Part shown: piece by piece, positions 46,288 to 59,136 of the stretch
Layout: every line of letters begins with the position of its first letter
Position numbering within the stretch: the first letter of the stretch is position 1
Assembly: GCA_020205615.1 (NCBI GenBank)
Contig: CM035168.1
Span: forward strand, 9,800,237-9,864,236
Direction: 5' to 3'
Length of the DNA: 64,000 nt
Source: Panax quinquefolius
Taxonomy: Eukaryota > Streptophyta > Magnoliopsida > Apiales > Araliaceae
The notes under the pieces: generated by a model
The model's database searches: none
What the model was told of the DNA's origin: nothing
What the model saw: the letters and a program-made list of their open reading frames with translations, nothing else
Position numbers and translations under genes: made by a program

Positions 46288-48991
46288 TGTAAGACCCCAA
46301 CTTATTATTAATGAAATTTAATTTTCTCTATTTATTATTTTGAAATAGTAAGGGTTGATTTAATTAATGTGGATAGTTAGGGGTAAAATACGCAAATATT
46401 TCAAAATAAGCAAGTGGTTATAAAATATTCATTGTTGTCGGAGAATATTAAATGCTTGTCGGGGAATATTAAATGCGGCCAGCAATGACCGATAATGTGG
46501 GCCCATAACGGAAAGCGATTGGATGATGAAAACGATAAATATAAGTTGTTTAAAAATAATCTACATGCGTGGTTATTCAAGATTATCTTGTTAAAATACC
46601 CTGGTTAAAACACACGAAGTACATTACCAGATATTATTGCACCAATTATTGATTCTTACATAAGAAGGCACTACTCAATAATGGTTACGATAATTACTTA
46701 TTCGATATTTTATTGAGTTAATAATTGCGCATTGATATTTTATATTCTTTGTTGTTTTAATAATTGTCATTACACAAAGATTTTCATTATCGAAGCAATA
46801 ATTCATATTATCTCGAATAATATTATTAGATAACATTATTGGCAATGTCTAGAAAGTTACATCTAGGAGAGAGGTTTGGTCACCTAATTGCGCGCCAGTA
46901 AGAAGAAATTCTTATTGGAAAGCCCCCTCTATCCTGGGAACTGCCTGGTTGTCAATAATGTGATTCTGTAATATTATTTATGAATAATTAATTATTGATT
47001 TATATGATGAGAAAAATATTGATTTTATGAGGATATAGATGGAGAAAATTTTAATATGACAATTGTTGAAAATTAATATTTTATCTTTTTCTGATAAAAT
47101 AATTCATTTAAATATATTATTTTAATAATATATTAACGATGATATTTTTACAATGAATGTGGGATATATGAGTATATGAGGAGGAAGAGTATTTTTGTGG
47201 CATTAAATGTTTAACACATGTTTTGTGTGTTGGTGGACACAATTCTCGGCCGAAATTTGATTATAAATTTTTAAAAATCGCCTGCTTTGTGGATTTCGGT
47301 CAATTTCTATTTGGAATTTGGAAAAACTTTCTTCTGCAAAGTTGTAGAGAATTGAATTTCCTATAAAAACTCGCGAGATTCGAATTTTCTGATGAAAGGG
47401 CTATTTATTATGAATTATTGAAGTTCAAGTTCAAATAATTAATTTTGGGAGTTTTAGTTAATTATTTTGAAAAAACGTTTTTGCAACTAAGTTGGCCTCA
47501 CATGTGATTCAAATGGGCTGAGATCAGTTGTCTAAGGTGGGCTAAAGAAAATGTGAAAAATATATTAATATTATATTCAATTTTACGCTTTGGTGTTCTA
47601 AGCATTTTCCTATCAATAGGGTCTTAGGTTAGAATTGAAAAACACCGTAAACTGAAGTTTCTCTCTATTTCTCTCGATATATTGAGCGTATTCTTGTGAG
47701 TATACTTTGAGTATTGTTAGATTGCGCAAGTTCCTTCAAAGACTATATACCCAGATTCCAAATTAAAGTACTAATCTTTCGAGGTAAAGGATGTTATTTT
47801 CTTCTCAAATGATATTATTTCTTCAATATCATTATCTTTGAAATATTGGTTGGAACTTTTATCAAATTTAGAACTTTTTCATGTCGGGTTACTATTCATG
47901 AGTTACTATTCACGATTACTATTCACGAGTTACTATTCATGAGTTACTATTCATGAGTACTATTCATGAAGCGTGAAGATGTTTTTTTTTTTGTGGAATT
48001 TCTATCTTTTGGTGTCGAAAGTTACTATTCACGTATCTGCACTATTCACGATATCTGACACTATTCAATTAAAAATAAAATTTCTCCTTTTTGTCCAAAA
48101 TATCTATTCGGATACTAGCTTTGATTGTATCCATGTTTTGATCATTCTTGAATTTTACACCACTATGATTATTTTTGAGGTATTTTGAACATGGATAAAA
48201 CAAAGTACTGAATCCTTAATCCTTAATCCTTGTCATTTTGTTTCAATTTGGATTTGTTTCTTTAAAAATATTTTCATCATCCTCAGGTCTTAAATGATGA
48301 TATTATTGAATATCTTTGGCACATAGTACAAAGATGAATGATTTCTGAAGAATATCTTTGGGTCAGTAGTGCAAAGATGAACAGTGTTTAGATGAACATG
48401 ACCAATCGATGAATATCTTTGGCACATAGTGCAAAGATGAATATTTGATTCCGATGTATATTGATTGATGTTACTGAGGATAAAAGATAGATTTATGAAC
48501 TTTTAAATTCATACATAGAAGATAGTAGTTTGCATTCTCTACTTAACTCTTCTAATGAATTATTATTTTCATTGCGAATATTGATTTAAAATTTGTTGTC
48601 TATTGTATTCTATTAGATTTTTCCCATTGAAGACTAACGGTAATTTGTTGTATATTATCTTAGTCATAATATTCTTTACTTTGGGCTAGTTGAGCTCACC
48701 TTTTCCTTTTTGTTCCATTTTTCTTCTCGGAGGCGAGAATATAGCTGATACGAGTCGGGAGGTATGGAATGAAGGTTTTAGAAAGGATTGTTTAGTAGTC
48801 CTCACCATTTTTGTAAAATAATGTATCAATAAATGTGATGAGGATTTATTTGAGTAAAGATATTGTCTAGAAGATAATATTTGTATTCAAACTCACAGTT
48901 TTACTGTTGTAATAATAAAGTTGTAGTTATTTCTGTACCATGTATTGACAACTCAGAATAGGTGATGTATATCTATTTTGGGGGCGTCACA
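46288..48991 (+). mobile_element. Solo LTR of the B family
   Basis: 2704 bp from TGTAAGACCCCAACTTATTA to TTTTGGGGGCGTCACA, with CCATC on both sides. It sits in a C LTR and is collinear with the LTRs of the complete B element. The TATA box is mutated (cctatcaatagg, 47609-47620, where the others have TATAAATA). Three hairpins lie at 48312-48438. Confidence 0.95.
48312..48438 (+). other. Three-hairpin array (B solo LTR)
   Basis: Units ATCTTTG-loop-CAAAGAT with loops like gcacatagtg, spaced about 52 and 50 bp. The equivalents are at 3850-3972, 10363-10490, 17734-17857 and 30287-30411. Confidence 0.75.
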
Positions 48992-48996
48992 CCATC
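48992..48996. repeat. Target-site duplication, right (CCATC)
   Basis: Pairs with 46283-46287. Confidence 0.9.
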
Positions 48997-49314
48997 TATG
49001 CAGCCAAAGATGACTTTCATCACAATATAAGCATGAGGATGATGACAATGACATAATAATTCAATAAAACAAGTTCAAGGATAAATTTTAAAGATTTATA
49101 ATTTTAATTTATCCAGAAATCAATAACGTCCAAATTATCAACATGACACTTCTTTGTGGAGTAAAATTCAAAAATGCTCAGAAGAATATTTCCATGAAAA
49201 GATACTGGATGAAGCGCAAATATCAAGGATATTTCACTAATTTCATGGAGTATAGAAACCAACACTTTAACCAACTAAGTATAATAGAATATATGAAACC
49301 GCAAATAGATTTTT

Positions 49315-49740
49315 GCCCGCCATGCGGTAATCCATGTAGACAGATCATTTCCACAATTTAATAAGGAATGAATACGAAGGATCATTCACCATGCATGCGG
49401 TAAATCTATATATGCATGAGTTATTCTAATGAATAATAAAGAATGGAATAATGAAAGAATTCACCAAAGCGCATGAATCTGCATGCATACGGGTTATTCC
49501 AACAGAATAATAAAGAATAGAACCAGGTCATGCGTAATCCGCACAGACGAAATATTCCAATAGAATAATAAAGAATGGAATAACAACAAAATTCACCAGG
49601 AATGCGATAGACCGCACAAACAAGTTATTCCAACAGAAAAATAAAGAATGGAATAACAGAAGAATTTCACCTTGTATGCGGTACTTCGCATAGACAGGTT
49701 ATTCCAATAAAATAATAAAGAATGGAATAACAACCCTTAA
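49315..49740. repeat. Tandem block with two alternating hairpins
   Basis: About five units, 58-75 bp apart. Each has TTATTCCAA-x-GAATAATAAAGAATGGAATAA, whose ends pair (GTTATTCC/GGAATAAC), and a GC hairpin such as ATGCGGTACTTCGCAT (49676-49691) or TGCGTAATCCGCA (49532). It lies within a C LTR variant. Confidence 0.75.
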
Positions 49741-51083
49741 GAGTATTAAAAGAAAATAACTCTCTTCATGAATACGAAAGAATAATACCCCTTACCTTAG
49801 AAGAAAACTGGATACTGGAATAGTGTGGTAGCAGACTTATCTTCTTCTTTCTCTCTATAATTTCTCTCTATAATAATTGCTCTATAGCTTTAGTGAATTG
49901 ATGAGAAATGATGGAAGAATGAGCTTCTATTTATAGGAAAATATAGTTTCGATAATTGAACGTTTTGGGGCTCGAAATATTACAGTATAATACCTTCCTC
50001 TTTTTCTTCATTTTTAATTTAATCCTCCAAGTATTATCAAATTTGCACCACCTCCCCTAATAGTAAATCATGTGAATCAATAGTTCTAGACATGTGAAAA
50101 TACAAATTACAGTATAGTACCTCCATCTATACCTCCATTTTTAACTTAGTCATGCAAGTATTATCAATCTTGCACCACCTCCCCTAATAGTACAAGAATG
50201 TGAATCAATAGTACACACATGTGAATAAATAGTTATAATCATGTGAATTAATAGCAATTAATTCCTCATTTATTCGATTAATTACCCGATTGATCAATAT
50301 AACCTCAAGACATCAATTATTATCGAAATAAATGTCGATTTCCACTAACACTAATAATTCCAACACAATGGAACTATCAATTTTATCATTAATCAACACG
50401 AACTTATTCATCATTAATATTATAACTCACAATATTTAACAACCAGGTCGTTCTCAGGAAAGAGGGGGATTTCCGATAAGGATTTCTCTTTATTGGCGAG
50501 CAATTAGGTGACCAAACCTCTCCTTGATAGAACTTCTAGACATTGTCAATATTGCAATTTAATAATATGAATAACTTTGTCGTCTCAATTATTGATTTAA
50601 TAATATATAATATTATGTAGATGATACTGTGACAATAATCGAATCAATAATATGAGAGATATTATGCAACAATTACTGTAGCAATAATTGAGTATAATTG
50701 AGTGACTTCTCACGTAAGCATCAATAACCAATACCGTGTGCTACTATGCAACTACACGTATTATTGTACTTTTACTACTAGGTAGTTCAACAATTTTAAC
50801 GGTAACACTTCCGCTGTTATTTTTATAAAAAAATAATTATGTCGTTTTCTTACTACGACAATACTTCCGTTGTGGGGTCCACCAATGATTGTACCGTCAT
50901 ACGGATATTTCCTGTTAAAACGAATATTCCCCAACCAATCGAATATTATATAACCACTTGCTTACTTTGCAAAATTTGTATATATTACCCACAACTATAA
51001 CATTATATCAAATCCACACCATAATATTCAAAAATATATTTTGAGAAAAATTATTCTTTATTCATAAAAGTTGGGGTCTTACA

Positions 51084-51636
51084 ACAATGATATAAAAATT
51101 CAATTAAGTAAGAGTAAGGATAAATTTTAAAATTTATAAATCAATTTATCCAGAGTTCAAGAATGTCCAAATTGTCAACATGATAACTGCTTTGTGGAGT
51201 AAAATTCAAGAATAATATTGTATCAAAAATAATTTGGATAGAAAAGAAATCAATTTTTGTCATGAATAGTGCCTCGGGTGAATAGTACTCAAGTGAATAG
51301 TACTTCGTGAATGGTCCCCCGACGTGACAAGATTAAAATTTAACAAGAATATTCAGAAAAATATTCTTGTGAAACGATACTAGATGAAGCGTAAATTTCA
51401 AGGATATTTTACTAATTTCAAGGAGTATAGAAGCCATAATTTAACAAAATGAGTATAGAGTTCAGAATCTGAAATGAAATAATATTACTTACATACTACA
51501 GAGTATAGAAAAAAATATTATTTCTTACGAATATTGAACAAAAATAATATCCCTAACCTTAAAAGGAAAGTATTTATGACCGGTAGGGCGGGGATATTCT
51601 TAAAGAAAACTTGCACTATTTTCTACACTTGAAGCT
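51084..51636 (-). repeat. C-family LTR, outer copy, right part
   Basis: Starts with the duplication copy ACAAT and continues the 44670-45553 LTR (tgatataaaaattcaatt..., GAATAGTACTC block at 51258-51312). It matches 23830-24410 and stops at AAGCTTGCATGG, where the C LTR at 24408 goes on with CTTCCTTAAAC. So it is truncated, and its TATA region is lost. Confidence 0.8.
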
Positions 51637-51825
51637 TGCATGGCGAGCAGTGTTGTGCAGTCAGGCGCACCATCACGCGAGCGGATCTACCAGCTGACTC
51701 AAGAGGTTGTCCACGGCTCCATAGATCCTATAGCTGCCGCTGACGACCTCATGAGTGTATTATGGGAGGAGGCCATACGTGTATGTGCGGTTGTCTTGGC
51801 CAACATCTTCCCACCACATATTTGA
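51637..51825 (+). CDS. Short GC-richer ORF, 61 codons, unknown
   Basis: MASSVVQSGAPSRERIYQLT, then QEVVHGSIDPIAAADDLMSV, then LWEEAIRVCAVVLANIFPPH and I. Base and codon use differ from the AT-rich surroundings. A predicted helix-rich short protein with no membrane segment or catalytic motif that I recognise. ATATTTGACAG/GTAAAAC at its end resembles a splice donor, so it may be one exon of a larger, truncated gene captured by a transposon. It lies between a broken LTR and the satellite. It could be an exon of a lost CACTA or MULE gene; expression is not shown. Confidence 0.35.
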   Translation, partial: CMASSVVQSGAPSRERIYQLTQEVVHGSIDPIAAADDLMSVLWEEAIRVCAVVLANIFPPHI

Positions 51826-54800
51826 CAGGTAAAACCAATTATACATGTATTTCTTTATGTAATTTATGAACTTTGTAATTATATTACTTATATAAAGTTG
51901 TGTATCAAACACACACATAGCACCGCACAGGCATTAGGCACGCGTTTCAACTTACGGGACTCAATTCTGATATACGGATGACGAGTTATCAGCCCATTTC
52001 CCCGTTGAACCAACAATTAGGCAAAAAGCTAAAAAAGAGACCAAAACCCGCCTTGGTCATCCGAATGTCACGCAAACACACACATAGCACCGCATAGGCA
52101 TTAGGCACACATTGCAACATACGGGACTCGATTCCGATATACGGATGCCGAGTTATCAGCCCGTTTGCCCAATGAACCAACAGTTAGGCAAAAAGCCGAA
52201 GAAGAGACCAAAACCCGCCTCGGTCGTCCGAACGACACGCAAACACACACGTAGCACCGCATAGGCATTAGGCATGTGTTTCAATTTACGAGACTCGATT
52301 TCGATATACGGATGACGAGTTATCAGCTCGTTTGCCCGTTGAACCAACAGTTAGGCAAAAAGTCAAAAATGAGACCAAAACCCGCCTCGGTCGTCCGAAC
52401 GACATGAAAATACACACATAGCATCGCATAGGCATTAGGCATGTATTGCAACTTATGAGACTCAATTCCGATAAATAGATGACGAGATATCAGCCCGTTT
52501 GCCCGTTGAACCAACAGTTAGGCAAAAAGCCAAAAAAGAGACCAAAACACGCCTCGGTCGTTCAAATGACACGTAAACACACACATAGCACTGCATAGGA
52601 ATTAGGCACGTGTTGCAACTTACGGGACTCGATTCCGATATACGGATGACGAGTTATCAGCCCGTTTGCCCGTTGAACCAATAGTTAGGCAAAAAGCCGA
52701 AAAAGAGACAAAAACTCGCCTCGGTCGTCCGAATGAAACGCAAACACACACATAGCACCGCATAGGCATTAGCCACGCATTAAAACTTACGAGACTCAAT
52801 TCTGATATACGGATGACGAGTTATCAGCCCGTTTGCCCGTTGAACCAATAGTTAGGCAAAAAGTCGAAAAACAGACCAAAATCCGCCTCGGTCGTCTGAA
52901 CGACACGCAAACATACGCATAGCATCGCATAGGAATTAGGCACGCATTGCAACTTACGGGACTCTATTCCGATATACGGATGACGAGTTATCAGCCCGTT
53001 TGCCCGTTGAACCAACAATTAGGAAAAAAGCCAAAAAAGAGACCAAAACCTACCTCGGTCGTCCGAACAACACGCTAACACAGACATAGAACCACATAGG
53101 CATTAGGCACGCATTGCAACTTATGAGACTCAATTCCGATATACGGATGACGAGTTATCAGTCCGTTTGCCCGTTGAACCAACAGTAAGGCAAAAAGCCG
53201 AAAAAGAGGCCAAAACCAGCCTCGTTCATCCGAACGACGTACAAACACACACATAGCACCGTATAGGCATTAGGCAAACGTTGCAACTTACGGGACTCGA
53301 TTTTGATGTACGGATGACGAGTTATTAGCCCGTTTTCCCGTTGAATCAACAATTAGGCAAAAAGCTAAAAAAGAGACCAAAACCCACCTCGTTCGTCCGA
53401 ATTACGCGCAAACACACACATAGCACTGCATAGGCATTAGTCACGTGTTGCAACTTACGGGACTCGATTCTGATATACAGATGACGAGCTATCAACCAGT
53501 TTGTCCGTTGAACCAACAGTTTGGTAAAGAGCCGAAAAAGAGACCCAAACCCGCCTCGGTCGTCCAAATGATACGCAGACATAGACATAGGACCGGATAC
53601 GCATTAGGCACATGTTTCAACTTACGGGACTCGATTCTAATATATGGATGCCGAGTTATCAGCCTGTTCGCCTGTTGAACCAACAGTTAGGCAAAAAGCC
53701 GAAAAAGAGACCAAAACCCACCTCGGTCGTCCGAACGACACACAAACACACACGTAGCACCGCATAGGCATTAGGCATGCATTGCAACTTATGAGACTCA
53801 ATTTCGATATACGGATGACGAGTTATCAGCCCGTTTTCCCGTTGAACCAACAGTTAGGTAAAAAGCCGAAAAAGAGACCAAAACCCGCCTCGGTCGTCCG
53901 AACGACATGCAAATACACACATAGCATCGTATAGGTATTAGGCACGCATTACAACTTACGATACTCGATTCCGATATACGGATGACGAGTTATCATCCTG
54001 TTTTCCCGTTGAACCAACCGTTAGGCAAAAAGCCAAAATAGAGACCAAAACCCGCCTCGATCGTCCGAACGACAAGTAAATACACACATAGCACTGCATA
54101 GGCATTAGGCACACGTTGCAACTTATGGGATTCGATTCCGATATACGGATGACGAGTTATAAGCCCGTTTTCCTGTTGAACCAACAGTTAGGCAAAAAGT
54201 CAAAAAAGAGACCAAAACCCGCCACGATCGTCTGAACGACACGCAAACACACACATAGCACCGCATAAGCATTAGGCACGCATTGAAACTTACAAGACTC
54301 GATTCCAATATACGGATGGTGAGTTATCAGCCCGTTTGCCCGTTGAACCAATAGTTAGGCAAAAAGCGAAAAAGAGACCAAAACCCGCCTCGGTCGTCCG
54401 AACGACACGCAAACACACACATAGCACCGCATAGGCATTAGGCACGCGTTGAAACTTATGGGACTCTATTCCAATAAACGGATGACAAGTTATCAGCCCG
54501 TTTGCCCGTTGAACCAACAGTTAGGCAAAAAGCCGAAAAAGAGACCAAAACCTACCTCGGTCGTCCGAACGACACATAAACACACACATAGAACTGCATA
54601 GGCATTAGGCACACGTTACAACTTACTAGACTCAATTCTGATATACAGATGATGAGTTATAAGACCGTTTGCCCGTTGAACCAACAATTAGGCAAAAAGC
54701 CGAAAAAGAGACCAAAACCCGCCTCGGTCGTCCGAACGTCACGCAAACACACACATAGCACCGTATAAGCATTAAGCATGTGTTGCAATATACGGGACTC

Positions 54801-56172
54801 GATTCCGATATACGGATGCCGAGTTATCAGTCCGTTTGCCCGTTGAACCAACAGTTAGGCAAAAAGCCGAAAAAGAGACCAAAACCCGCCTCGGTCGTCC
54901 GAACGACATGCAAACACACACGTAGCACCGCATAGGCATTAGGCATGCGTTGCAACTTACGAGACTAGATTCCGATATACGGATGACAAGTTATCAGCCC
55001 ATTTGCCCGTTGAACCAACAGTTAGGCAAAAAACCGAAAAAGAGACCAAAACCCGCCTCGGTCGTCCGAACGACATGAAAATACACACATAGCATCGCAT
55101 AGGCATTAAGCACGCATTGCAACTTATGAGACTCAATTCTGATAAACGGATGACGAGTTATCAACCCGTTTGCCGTTGAACCAATAGTTAGGCAAAAAGC
55201 CAAAAAAGAGACCAAAACCCGCCTCTCGGTTGTTTGAACGACGCGTAAACACACACATAGCACCGCATAGGCATTAGACACGTGTTGCAACATACGTGAC
55301 TCAATTTTGATACACGGATGACGAGTTATCAGCCCGTTTGCCCGTTGAACCAACAGTTAGGCAAAAAGCCGAAAAAGAGACAAAAACCCGCCTCGGTCGT
55401 CCGAACGACATGGAAACACACACATAGCACCGCATAGGTATTAGCCACGCGTTGAAACTTGCGAGACTCAATTCTGATATACGGATGATGAGTTATCAGC
55501 CCGTTTGCCCGTTGAACCAACTGTTAGGCAAAAAGTCGAAAAACAGACCAAAACCCGCCTCGGTCGTCCGAACGACAAGAAAACACACACATAGCACCGC
55601 ATAGGCATTAGGCACGTATTGCAACTTACGGGACTCTATCCTGATATACAGATGACGAGTTATCAGCCCGTTTGCCTGTTGAACCAACAGTTAGGCAAAA
55701 AGCCAAAAAAGCGACAAAAACCTGCCTCAGTCGTCCGAACAACAAGCTAACACACACATAAAACCGCATAGGCATTAGGCACGCATTGCAACATACGAGA
55801 CTCAATTCCGATATACGGATGACGAGTTATCAGCCCGTTTGCCCGTTGAACCAACAATTAGGCAAAAAGCCGAAAAAGAGACCAAAACCCGCCTGGTTCG
55901 TCCGAACGACACACAAACACACACATAACACCGTATAGGCATTAGGCAAGAGTTGCAACTTACGGGACTCGATTCTGATATACGGATGATGAGTTATCAT
56001 CCCGTTTGCCCGTTGAACCAACAATTACGCAAAAAATCAAAAAAGAGACCAAAACCCACCTCGGTCGTCTGAATGACACGCAAACACACATATAGCACTG
56101 CATAGGCATTAGGCACGCGTTGCAACTTACGGGACTTGATTCCGATATACAAATGATGAGTTATCAGCCAGT

Positions 56173-59136
56173 TTACCCGTTGAACCAACAGTTAGGTAAA
56201 GAGCCGAAAAAGAGACCAAATCCAGCCTCGATCGTCCGAATGACACGCAGACACAGACATAAGACCGCATAAGCATTAGGCATGCGTTTCAACTTACGGG
56301 ACTTCATTCTGATATACGGATGCCGAGTTATCAGCTTGTTTGCCAGTTGAACCAATAGTTAGGAAAAAAGCCGAAAAAGAGACCAAAACCCGCCTCGATC
56401 GTTCGAACGACACGCAAACACACACGTAGCACCGCATAGGCATTAGGCATGCATTGCAACTTATGAGACTCAATTCCGATATACAGATGATGAGATATCA
56501 GCCCGTTTGCCCGTTGAACCAACAGTTAGGTAAAAAGCCGAAAAAGACACAAAACCCGCCTCGGTCATCCGAACGACATGCAAATACACACATAGCATCG
56601 CATAGGTATTAGGCACGCGTTGCAACTTACGATAATCGATTCCGATATACATATGACGAGTTATCAGCCTGTTTGCCCGTTGAACCAATAATTAGGCAAA
56701 AAGTCGAAAAAGAGACCAAAACCCACCTTGGTCGTCCGAACGACACGCAAACACACACATAGCACTGTATAGGCATTAGGCACGCATTGCAACTTATGGG
56801 ATTCGATTCTGATATACGGATGACGAGTTATAAGCCCGTTTTCCCGTTGAATCAACAATTAGGCAAAAAGTCGAAAAAGAGACCTAAACCCGCCACGATC
56901 ATCTGAAGGACATGCAAACACACATATAGAACTGCATAGGCATTAGGCACACGTTGAAACTTATGAGACTCGATTCTGATAAACGGATAGCAAATTATCA
57001 GCCCGTTTGCCCGTTGAACCAATAGCTAGGCAAAAAGTGAAAAAGAGACCAAAACCCGCCTCGTTCGTCCGGACAACACGAAAACACACACATAGCACCG
57101 CATAGGCATTAGGCACGCGTTGCAACTTATGAGACTCAATTCTAATAAACGGATGATGAGTTTTCAGCCCGTTTGCCGAAAAAGAGACCCAAAACCTACC
57201 TTGGTCGTCCGAACGACATGCAAACACACACATAGCACCGCATAGGCATTAAGCACATTTTACAACTTACGGGACTCGATTCTGATATAAGGATGATGAG
57301 TTATCAGCCCGTTTCCCCATTGAACCAATAATTAGGCAAAAAGCCAAAAAAGAGACCAAAACCCGCCTTGGTCGTCCAAACGTCATGCAAACACACACAT
57401 AGCACCGCATAGGCATTAGGCACGCGTTGCAACATACGGGATTTGATTCCGATATACGGATGCCGAGTTATCAGCCCGTTTGTCCGTTGAACCAACAGTT
57501 AGGCAAAAAGCCGAAAAAGAGACCAAAACCCACCTGGTTCGTCCGAACGACACACAAACACACACATAACACCGTATAGGCATTAGGCAAGAGTTGCAAC
57601 TTACGGGACTCGATTCTGATATACTGGATGATGAGTTATCATCCGTTTGCCGATTGAACCAACAATTACGCAAAAATCAAAAGAGAGACCAAAAAACACC
57701 TCGGTCGTTCGAATGACACACAAACACACACATAGCACTGCATAGGCATTAGGCACGCGTTGCAACTTACGGGACTCGATTCCGATATACAAATGATGAG
57801 TTATCAGCCCAGTTCACCCGATGAACCAACGATTAGGTAAAGAGCGAAAAAGAGACCAAAACCCGCCTCGATCGTCCGAATGACCGCGAACATACGACAT
57901 ATAGGACCGCATAAGCATTAGGCATGCGTTTTTAACTTACGGGACTTCATTACGATATCACGGATGCGAAGTTATCGACTTGTTTGCCAGATTGAACCAT
58001 AGTTAGGAAAAAAGCGAAAAGAGACCAAAACCGCCTCGATCGTTCGAACGACACGCAAACACACACGTAGCACCGCATAGGCATTAGGCATGCATTGCAA
58101 CTTATGAGACTCAATTTCGATATACAGATGACGAGATATCAGCCCGTTTGCCCGTTGAACCAACAGTTAGGTAAAAAGCCGAAAAAGACACAAAACCCGC
58201 CTCGGTCATCCGAACGACATGCAAATACACACATAGCATCGCATAGGTATTAGGCACGCGTTGCAACTTACGATAATCGATTTCGATATACATATGACGA
58301 GTTATCAGCCTATTTGCCCGTTGAACCAACAATTAGGCAAAAAGTCAAAAAAGAGACCAAAACCCACCTTGGTCGTCCGAACGACACGCAAACACACACA
58401 TAGCACTGTATAGGCATTAGGCACGCATTGCAACTTATGGGATTTGATTCCGATATACGGATGACGAGTTATAAGCCCGTTTTCCCATTGAATCAACAAT
58501 TAGGCAAAAAGTCAAAAAAGAGACCAAAACCCGCCACGATCGTCTGAAGGACATGCAAACACACATATAGAACTGCATAGGCATTAGGCACACGTTGAAA
58601 CTTACGAGACTCGATTCTGATAAACGGATGGCAAGTTATCAGCCCGTTTGCCCGTTGAACCAATAGCTAGGCAAAAAGCCGAAAAAGAGACCAAAACCCG
58701 CCTTGGTCGTCCGAACGACATGCAAACACACACATAGCACCGCATAGGCATAAAGCACGTTTTACAACTTACGGGACTCGATTCTGATATACGGATGATG
58801 AGTTATCAGCCTGTTTGCCGAAAAAGAGACCAAAACCTACCTTGGTCGTCCGAACGACATGCAAACACACACATAGCACCGCATAGGCATTAAGCACGTT
58901 TTACAACTTACGGGACTCGATTCTGATATACGGATGATGAGTTATCAGCCCGTTTCCCCATTGAACCAATAATTAGGCAAAAAGCCAAAAAAGAGACCAA
59001 AACCCGCCTTGGTTGTCCAAACGTCACGCAAACACACACATAGCACCGCATAGGCATTAGGCACGCGTTGCAACATACGGGATTCGATTCCGATATACGG
59101 ATGCCGAGTTATCAGCCCGTTTCCCCGTTGAACCAA
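56173..59136. repeat. Higher-order duplication, offset 1641 bp
   Basis: Variant monomers recur in the same order 1641 bp later: starts 56173/57814, 56331/57972, 56470/58111, 56664/58305, 57304/58945 (minus-strand frame positions used as markers). 1641 is ten monomers less about 29 bp, explained by a shortened monomer in each copy. Confidence 0.85.

Larger units (their letters stand above)
45554..51083 (-). mobile_element. Solo LTR of the C family, carrying a nested B solo LTR
   Basis: From TGTGACACCCCC (45554) to TTGGGGTCTTACA (51083), flanked by ACAAT on both sides. Without the nested LTR (46288-48991) and one ACAAT-independent CCATC copy it is about 2.8 kb. It differs from the other C LTRs by a hairpin-rich tandem block at 49315-49740 in place of the GAATAGTACC block. 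A TATA-like ctatttatagg lies near 49930. Confidence 0.9.
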
